Positions 59,232-64,000 of a stretch of 64,000 bases of DNA are shown here, piece by piece (position 1 is the first letter of the stretch; each line of letters starts with the position of its first letter). Under the pieces are notes generated by a model. That model worked only from the letters and a program-made list of their open reading frames with translations. It did no database searches and was not told the DNA's origin. The stretch lies in contig NC_013729.1 in NCBI RefSeq assembly GCF_000024345.1, forward strand, positions 2,232,001 to 2,296,000, given 5' to 3'. The position numbers and the translations under genes were made by a program. This stretch comes from Kribbella flavida DSM 17836 (GTDB lineage Bacteria > Actinomycetota > Actinomycetes > Propionibacteriales > Kribbellaceae).

Positions 59232-60154
59232 CCCGCGCGACCAGGCCGCGAACCCGCCGGGGTGAGCTGGACGCTGGGCAGCAGCTGCTCAGCCGGGCGG
59301 CGCACTGGCACGCCGACCGCGGCATGGCCGTGTTCCCGCTCGTACCCGGCCGCAAGACCCCGGCAGTGGAGGACTGGGAGCACGCCGCAACCACCGACCA
59401 CCTGAGCATCGCCCAGATCTGGAGACGCGCCCCGTACAACATCGGCGTCGCCGCCGGCCGCTCCGGGCTGGTGGTCGTTGACCTCGACCGCCCCAAAGGC
59501 GCCGGCGACACCGCGCCGGAACCCTGGCACAGTCGCGGAGCGGCCAGCGGCGGTGACGTGCTCGCCCTGCTCGCTGCTGACGCCGGCCAGGAGCTTCCCG
59601 CCACCTACACCGTCGCTACCGCCTCGGGCGGCTCGCACCTGTACTTCCGGCAGCCAGACGGGATCAGGCTCGGCAACACCGCCGGGCGGCTGGGATGGAA
59701 GATCGACACCCGCGGCCACGGGGGCTACGTCGTTGCCGCCGGATCAGTCACCTTCGCCGGCTGGTACGCCACCACCAGCCTGACAGCGCCGCAGCCTCTG
59801 CCCGCATGGATCACCGGCGCCCTGACCCGCAGCCCTGATCAGCCCACGGCCGCGCGAACCGCCACACAGCAGTTGAAGGACGCCAGCGCGTACACCCTGG
59901 CCGCGGTCAGCGGCGAGCTCGACAAACTCCTGGCCGCCACCGAAGGACACCGCAACGACACCCTGAACCGCGCCGCCTTCGCCCTGGGCCAACTCGTCGG
60001 CGCCGACCTTCTTGACCAGAGCACAGCCCGCGACGAGCTGCTGTCCGCCGCCGGCCGCCTCGGGCTCGACCGCAGTGAAGCCAGCCGCACGATAAGCTCC
60101 GGGCTCACCGCAGGCGCCCGGCATCCGCGCCGAACCGTGACTCTCCGTCAGTAG
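59228..60154 (+). CDS. Bifunctional DNA primase/polymerase (prim-pol), short form
   Basis: 308 residues. The N-terminal prim-pol domain has AHWHADRGMAVFPLVPGRKT (27-46), YNIGVAAGRSGLVVVDLDRP (68-87, catalytic D-x-D), the SGGSHLYFR strand (about 137-145) and GWKIDTRGHGGYVVAAGSV. The C-terminal 120 residues are helical (NRAAFALGQLVGADLLDQST), like the helper domain of AICE prim-pol proteins, but no superfamily 3 helicase is fused. It would prime element replication. GTG start overlaps the previous stop. Confidence 0.88.
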   Translation: MTRATRPRTRRGELDAGQQLLSRAAHWHADRGMAVFPLVPGRKTPAVEDWEHAATTDHLSIAQIWRRAPYNIGVAAGRSGLVVVDLDRPKGAGDTAPEPWHSRGAASGGDVLALLAADAGQELPATYTVATASGGSHLYFRQPDGIRLGNTAGRLGWKIDTRGHGGYVVAAGSVTFAGWYATTSLTAPQPLPAWITGALTRSPDQPTAARTATQQLKDASAYTLAAVSGELDKLLAATEGHRNDTLNRAAFALGQLVGADLLDQSTARDELLSAAGRLGLDRSEASRTISSGLTAGARHPRRTVTLRQ

Positions 60155-60187
60155 AACATGCTTTCGAATGTGTGGCACTCTGGGGTC

Positions 60188-60529
60188 ATGGTGGGACGCT
60201 TCATTGTGCGCCCTGGCAACGGGGATAACGACTGGTCGGTCTGGGATAACGCCGCTAACGGGCGGCGCGGTTCCGGGCTGAGCCGGCAGCAGGCCGTTGC
60301 TGAGGCCGCCGAGCTGGAACTGCAGTACGACGCGCACGGCCACCGCCTGCCCGAGACGGTACGGCGGGTCGACCCGCCGGTCGCGGTCGAGCGGATCTGG
60401 CAGCCGGTCGGGGCGGTCGACGCCTGGGTCCGCGAGGGTGGCCGGTGGATCGCGCGGATTCGGCAGGCCGACGGCGGGTTCTCGTGGGCGCCCGAGGGTG
60501 AACTGCGCAAGATCGAGAAGCGCAACTGA
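60188..60529 (+). CDS. Small element protein (113 aa)
   Basis: 113 residues, MVGRFIVRPGNGDNDWSVWD and GSGLSRQQAVAEAAELELQY, then WVREGGRWIARIRQADGGFS. The start resembles DUF2188-type proteins (WxVxxxG..R). ATG 60188 follows TGGGGTC; an ATG at 60158 is the alternative. It is separated from prim-pol by 33 bp, perhaps with its own promoter. Its stop overlaps the next ATG (60529). Confidence 0.65.
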   Translation: MVGRFIVRPGNGDNDWSVWDNAANGRRGSGLSRQQAVAEAAELELQYDAHGHRLPETVRRVDPPVAVERIWQPVGAVDAWVREGGRWIARIRQADGGFSWAPEGELRKIEKRN

Positions 60530-60547
60530 TGGCCGAGCGCGGCCAAG

Positions 60548-60820
60548 GTGCCACGATCCGGCTGCAGGGCGGCTTTGGAGAAGGAACCAGCCACGGAGAC
60601 TGGGATCGCCAGATTGTCGGTGAACCTGGCTCGCGACACGATGGAAGTGCTGCGCTTGCTGGCCAGCCGGCGCGCGGCCTCGGTCACCGAAACGATCCGC
60701 CGCGCGATCTCGGTACTGCAGTTCGTCGAGGACGAAGTCGCGAAGGGCAACAAACTCGCCGTGGTCGAGACCGATGAGAACGGCGAGCAGCGTGTCCGCG
60801 AAATCGTCCTCATGGGCTGA
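60548..60820 (+). CDS. Ribbon-helix-helix-like DNA-binding protein
   Basis: 90 residues. Residues 22-65 fit the ribbon-helix-helix pattern (ARLSVNLARDTMEVLRLLAS, RRAASVTETIRRAISVLQFV), followed by an EVAKGNKLAVVETDENGEQR tail usual in RHH proteins of plasmids. The start is uncertain: GTG 60548 lacks a ribosome site, and an overlapping ATG 60529 (TGATG with the previous gene) opens a different frame, so either a frameshift removed the natural start or internal initiation occurs. It could control copy number or partition. Confidence 0.65.
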   Translation: MPRSGCRAALEKEPATETGIARLSVNLARDTMEVLRLLASRRAASVTETIRRAISVLQFVEDEVAKGNKLAVVETDENGEQRVREIVLMG

Positions 60821-60894
60821 AACGTGACTTCGGTGGTGACTACTTCAGTAGCCCAGAGTCCGCGGTGGGAACTCTGAACCGTGAGCAACATGAG

Positions 60895-60915
60895 GCCCCG
60901 GCTACGCGCCGGGGC
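60895..60915 (+). terminator. Terminator of the rightward transfer/replication block
   Basis: GCCCCGGC (60895-60902) pairs with 60908-60915 around TACGC, followed by TTCGT. It ends the coupled rightward block about 75 bp after the RHH gene. The leftward ligase gene ends 22 bp later, so it may serve both. Confidence 0.75.
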
Positions 60916-61824
60916 TTCGTGCTCTCCCGGGCGTGGTCATCCGGCCGGGCTGTCAGGAAGGGCTGAGACGTCTTCTGGTTGCAGGTCTGCGCGGGGCCTG
61001 AGCAGCCTCAGGGGGTGGCGCCACTGGCCGGCCTGGATCGCTGCGTCGGCGCTGACCTCGACCACCACCTCCGGGCGAACCTTGGTCAGGGGCTTCTTCG
61101 AGTCCTTCCCGCCCCAGCGCTGCGAGGCGATCTCGTCCGGCCATTGGTGCCCGCAGCGGGCGGGGCGCAGCATCGTGCCGAGCTCGGCCGACTGGGCGGG
61201 GTTCAGCGGCACGGTGCGCCCGACGACGACCAGTTCCCCGTCGCGGTACCGGCCGGCGATCACCACCTCCGGCCGTTCGATCGGCCCGATCACCCCGCCC
61301 ACGATCACCTCGACGGAGTCTCTGCGCTTCACCTTCAGCCACCCGCGCTCGCCGCCGACGTAGCGGGAGTTCGCGCCCTTCACGACCAGGCCCTCGATCC
61401 CCATCGCCTCGGGCAGTACGTCGAACCACTCCCGCGCCTCCTCGAGGTCCGCGGTCACCGGCGAGACCTGCAACGGCAGTTGCCACCGCGCGGCGATCTG
61501 TTCCAGCCGGGCACGGCGGCTGGTCCAGCGCTGGGTCCGCAGGTCGACCCCGCAGTAGGCAAGCCGGTCGAACGCGACGTACGGCGCCGGCGTCGACGCG
61601 ACCAGCTTGCGGGCTTGGGCCGGCGTGGTGACCAGGCGGCGCTGGAGCGCGTCGAAGCTGAGCCGGCCGTCGAGGAAGATCACCAGCTCGCCGTCGACGA
61701 CAGCGCCAGCGGGCAGCTGGGCGGCCGCGGCCGCGGCGACGTCGGGGAACCGGTCGGTGAGTTCCTTGCGCTGCCGCGACCAGATCCGCGCCCCGTCGAC
61801 GTCGCGGACGACGACCGCGCGGCC

Positions 61825-62970
61825 AGTTGACTGAACTCTTCACGGCTCCGATGTGGCCCTGGCCACGGGAACCGAACGAGTGCGGGTAACGTCAATTGCT
61901 CTGGGCGGGTGGCTTACCCGGTGCGCCGGGAGAGTGATGGAGTGGGTGGATACGTTGAGTGAGGAACAGGCTCCAGGGGCGTCGCGATCGGCCGAGCCAG
62001 AGCCGGTTTTCGCGCCCGAGGTGCCGGACGATGACCGCGAGTTGCTGCTCAGCGAGCCCGGCGTCATGGTTGCGGCGAATCTTCCTGCTGTGAAGCCACG
62101 TTCGGACCTACGGGCTAGCCCGTTCGGCACCCTGGGCACTTTGATCGGTTTCCTGGTCGTAGAGGTGGCCGCCTGGGGCCTGGTCACTTCGTTTGCCGTG
62201 GATCTCTTGCCGGATGGAGCGGCCAGCTGGGTGTCGGGCGGTCTCGGCGTGATCGGGCTGTTGTTCTTTGCCTTGATGGTGTGGGCCGCGAGTACGGGGC
62301 GGGTGGAGAGCACCGCTGCGTACGAGTACCACGGCAAGTACTTGCACGCGAAGGACTGGGACGCGGAGGCTCAGAGACTGATGCTCCGCGCTCAGGCGGC
62401 CGTTCGAGCGGTCAGGGAAGCCGAGGTCAGCAAGGGTGGTCTGTTGGACGACATCCACAACGACGTGGTGCTGCCGGAACAACTGTGGGACCTTGGGCAA
62501 GTTCTGCAAAAGCTGTCGGTGCTACGGGCACGGCACCGCGATATCAGCGCTGGAGCGTTGGATGCCGACCTGGCCGGTGCACTCGGATCACAGGCGGAGG
62601 CGTTGCGGGTGACCGAGGAGGCGATGGAGCGCAAGGTTGCCACCTTGGAGAAGTACGCCGAACAGGTCCGCGAAGCGGATGCGATCGTGCGAGCAGAGGC
62701 AGCCTTGCAGGAAGCGTTGCGCGATGACGACGGCTACATCGAGTTGCTGGCCAGCACCGCGACGACCGATCAGTCGAGGCTGGTCGAGAAGTTGAGTGAA
62801 GAAGCCGTCGAGCTGAAGCAACAGCTGACCAAGAGCGTCGCTGCTGCCCTGGAGACTGGCCGCGCCCTGGCTCTCCCGATCAATGACGGCCCAACAACTT
62901 GAGTATCCGAACAGGCCAAAACCCACCCTGCAAACGATCGGCCGGAAACCCTCACAGAGTTCAGTGAAGA
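61825..62970. mobile_element. 1.1-kb insert with imperfect terminal inverted repeats, no transposase
   Basis: The ligase frame is lost on either side of this interval. The ends read inward TTGACTGAACTCTTCACG (61827-61844) and TTCACTGAACTCTGTGAG (reverse strand of 62951-62968); the outer 13 bases match at 12. No clear target duplication was found. The only gene inside is a two-helix membrane/coiled-coil protein, so mobility must be supplied in trans if it is mobile at all. Confidence 0.7.
61937..62902 (+). CDS. Membrane protein with C-terminal coiled coil, carried by the insert
   Basis: 321 residues from ATG 61937 (or the frame's earlier starts at 61853). Residues 1-55 are acidic and flexible. 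Two membrane helices follow at about 68-88 (GTLIGFLVVEVAAWGLVTSF) and 95-117 (WVSGGLGVIGLLFFALMVWA). Then comes a long helical part with coiled-coil character (EALRVTEEAMERKVATLEKY, QSRLVEKLSEEAVELKQQLT). No enzyme motif is seen. Its GC content is lower than neighbouring genes. It is the only gene in the insert that splits the ligase. The architecture (membrane hairpin plus sensor coil) fits a membrane-acting defence or toxin protein, but that is a guess. Confidence 0.78.
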   Translation: MEWVDTLSEEQAPGASRSAEPEPVFAPEVPDDDRELLLSEPGVMVAANLPAVKPRSDLRASPFGTLGTLIGFLVVEVAAWGLVTSFAVDLLPDGAASWVSGGLGVIGLLFFALMVWAASTGRVESTAAYEYHGKYLHAKDWDAEAQRLMLRAQAAVRAVREAEVSKGGLLDDIHNDVVLPEQLWDLGQVLQKLSVLRARHRDISAGALDADLAGALGSQAEALRVTEEAMERKVATLEKYAEQVREADAIVRAEAALQEALRDDDGYIELLASTATTDQSRLVEKLSEEAVELKQQLTKSVAAALETGRALALPINDGPTT

Positions 62971-63140
62971 TATCCATCCCACTTGATATCGAAGCGACTG
63001 CCGCCAGGCAGCGCTGATTCGCCCGGAATCGTCTCGACCAGGCGCGCGAGCTCGACGTCGACCGGTCCGACCAGATCGGCCGGCAACCTCGTCGATCCCG
63101 AGCTGGCCTTCCCCCGTGAAGGCGCCACTCAGCTCACCGG

Positions 63141-63473
63141 CTACCCGGGGACGCTGCGCGGATCGTGGCCGTAGCTGTTGCGCTCGGCAATCTGGCCGTC
63201 CTCGTTCTTGATGATGTGCTCCACCTGGCGCCGGCGCGCCTCGTCGCGGCCCTTCGCGACCTGCTCAGCCTTCGTGCCGCCGCTGAAGAACGGGTCGGCC
63301 TCGCCCTGAACCCGACTGTGCCACGCACCCGCCGCGTAGTACGTCTCGACATCACCTGCTGGCAGCGCAACCTCCCGGATCAGATCGGTGTCCGGATCCA
63401 GTACCCCGTACGCCGCGGCGTAGCAACCGGCCGAGCGGCAGAGGGCCCTGGTCGGATCGTGCCCTGACCCCAC
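63141..63473 (-). CDS. Small element protein upstream of the ligase (110 aa)
   Basis: 110 residues, MGSGHDPTRALCRSAGCYAA, then YGVLDPDTDLIREVALPAGD, GAWHSRVQGEADPFFSGGTK and a helical end EQVAKGRDEARRRQVEHIIK. It reads as a soluble alpha/beta protein. The start is a GTG without a strong ribosome site. It lies 12 bp upstream of the ligase start, so the two formed an operon. No known family. Confidence 0.55.
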   Translation of the reverse strand: MGSGHDPTRALCRSAGCYAAAYGVLDPDTDLIREVALPAGDVETYYAAGAWHSRVQGEADPFFSGGTKAEQVAKGRDEARRRQVEHIIKNEDGQIAERNSYGHDPRSVPG

Positions 63474-63578
63474 CGGCAGGGGTGGCCCGCCCTGGCCTGG
63501 CCCTGGGTGACTGTGCGACGAAACTTCGTATGCGTTGGCCGTGGTGATTGACCCAGAGCGCCAGCGCTCTACGCTGAA

Positions 63579-63610
63579 GGGGCTGGCCCTGCGTCAACAG
63601 GACCAGCCCC
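63579..63610. terminator. Terminator hairpin
   Basis: GGGGCTGG (63579-63586) pairs with CCAGCCCC (63603-63610), extended by CCTG/CAGG. It lies 19 bp past the leftward mini-ORF stop at 63629. The region 63474-63628 otherwise shows only a small GAGCGCCAGCGCTC dyad (63555-63568). Confidence 0.7.
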
Positions 63611-63628
63611 GGGTTGGTGGCTGCTAGA

Positions 63629-63757
63629 TCAGCAGTCGTCCCACCAGCGGTACAGCAGCGAACAGAGGGTCAGGATCACCCGCATTGTTTTCCAGACACG
63701 GCGAGTGGTTCTGACCTTCTTTTTGTCGGGCGGGTGAGCGGGCGGCGTCGTTTCGAT
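63629..63757 (-). CDS. Possible mini-ORF with AUC start (42 aa)
   Basis: A perfect AGGAGG (reverse strand of 63763-63768) is 5 nt before ATC 63755-63757; no ATG, GTG or TTG fits. The frame reads IETTPPAHPPDKKKVRTTRR, then VWKTMRVILTLCSLLYRWWD and DC, stop at 63629: basic first half and an amphipathic, Trp-rich second half, with a terminator after it. An in-frame ATG gives only 18 residues. The strong SD and terminator are the evidence; rare AUC initiation is known but unusual. Confidence 0.4.
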   Translation of the reverse strand: METTPPAHPPDKKKVRTTRRVWKTMRVILTLCSLLYRWWDDC

Positions 63758-63797
63758 GACGACCTCCTAGGGGTCTAGTAGCGGACTGACTGTGTCA

Positions 63798-64000
63798 GTG
63801 TGCGCGGAAGGCCAGACAACTTTTCCCAGACCCGCCGGAGACACGGGGCTACCAGGGCGGAAGAGCCCGAGTATCGAACGCTCGTTGACGACATGTTGCC
63901 GTTTGACAAGGCGCGATCGAGCGTCTTTGCGCAGGATCGCGGTCTGGATGAATACGTCAGCGAACTTCCCGAGCCTGTGTCGTCTAGGTGGTTAGTTCGG
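63798..64000 (+). CDS. Partial gene running off the window
   Basis: A frame open from GTG 63798 to the end reads RGRPDNFSQTRRRHGATRAE, EPEYRTLVDDMLPFDKARSS and VFAQDRGLDEYVSELPEPVS, with protein-like composition in its second half. It diverges from the mini-ORF. No family can be recognised from 67 residues, and the start is uncertain. Confidence 0.4.

Larger units (their letters stand above)
60937..63128 (-). pseudogene. ATP-dependent DNA ligase interrupted after its catalytic lysine motif
   Basis: Leftward. The 5' part starts at GTG 63128 and reads GPVDVELARLVETIPGESAL, LPGGSRFDIKWDGY, with the AMP-accepting Lys in KWDG, to about 62971. After an insert (about 61825-62970) the rest resumes at RAVVVRDVDGARIWSRQRKE and continues with GELVIFLDGRLSF, motif IV EGLVVKG, motif V WLKVKRR and an OB-fold end. 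The two pieces give about 350 residues, the usual LigC-type length. The 3' frame alone lacks KxDG and cannot be active. It follows the small gene at 63141 by 12 bp. Confidence 0.85.

Noticed and set aside
62903..64000. Intact tRNA-Arg as the right end of the element
   Set aside because: No copy of the anticodon-to-T-arm sequence was found after 35.5 kb, so the right end is outside the window.

Overview
The window is very GC-rich, uses GTG/TTG starts freely and has short actinobacterial promoters and GntR/LacI/LysR/HxlR/MerR regulators, so it comes from a high-GC actinobacterium. Gene content (oxalate locus, SmpB, paired SMR pumps, many small secreted proteins) would fit a Kribbella/Nocardioidaceae-type soil organism; the genus is inference. 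Positions 1-35.4 kb are chromosomal. Positions 35.42-64 kb are an integrated conjugative-type element whose right end lies outside the window.

Chromosome, 0.3-18.7 kb: after a partial sugar ABC permease with its LacI regulator and a small phosphatase comes an oxalate-use locus. It holds a tartronate-semialdehyde-reductase-like gene, a sucCD-like ADP-forming CoA ligase, an OxlT-like MFS carrier, a ThDP enzyme read as oxalyl-CoA decarboxylase, a very clear formyl-CoA:oxalate CoA-transferase (frc), a fused NDP-forming acyl-CoA synthetase, an Nramp-like transporter, a small membrane protein and a TerC protein. A GntR/FCD regulator sits behind a 31-bp perfect palindrome and a LysR regulator closes the locus. 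An identical 14-base site lies in front of both the carrier and the decarboxylase, and related GTATGC/GCATAC words lie at the other promoters, so a shared regulon is likely.

Chromosome, 18.8-35.4 kb: unrelated single genes (hydrolase behind a Crp-type site, DUF218, DHFR-like reductase, HxlR/methyltransferase pair, SigE-like sigma factor with a repeat-bearing partner, MerR-controlled SMR pair, XRE-cupin, secreted proteins, acetyltransferases, RidA, NIF3-like, DUF899, smpB, APH(6)-like kinase) mixed with several decayed genes: a frameshifted GNAT, a TetR and a hydrolase that both lost their 5' ends at one point, a frameshifted GRPD-like gene, and an integrase relic next to the attachment site.

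Element, 35.42-60.9 kb: the 3' half of tRNA-Arg(UCU) marks the left att site. It is followed by a tyrosine integrase with a C-terminal GntR DNA-binding domain. A leftward trio comes next: a SIR2-domain protein, an XRE protein with a degenerate Nudix box, and a small GntR repressor. The GntR gene and a rightward excisionase-like gene share a promoter with CCTAGG palindromes, one of 22 bp and perfect. From there about 20 kb is one rightward, translationally coupled block: Pycsar-effector-like membrane protein, VirD4-type coupling ATPase, several small accessory proteins, SpdB-like membrane protein, MobF relaxase-helicase, a structured noncoding stretch, C5-cytosine methyltransferase, prim-pol and an RHH protein. 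No VirB4-type ATPase is visible, so the element may be mobilizable, or the rest lies to the right.

Element, 60.9-64 kb: an ATP-dependent DNA ligase gene is cut directly after its catalytic KWDG motif by a 1.1-kb insert. The insert has imperfect terminal inverted repeats and carries only a membrane/coiled-coil gene and no transposase. Beyond it are a small hypothetical gene, a terminator, a possible AUC-start mini-ORF and a partial gene running off the end.
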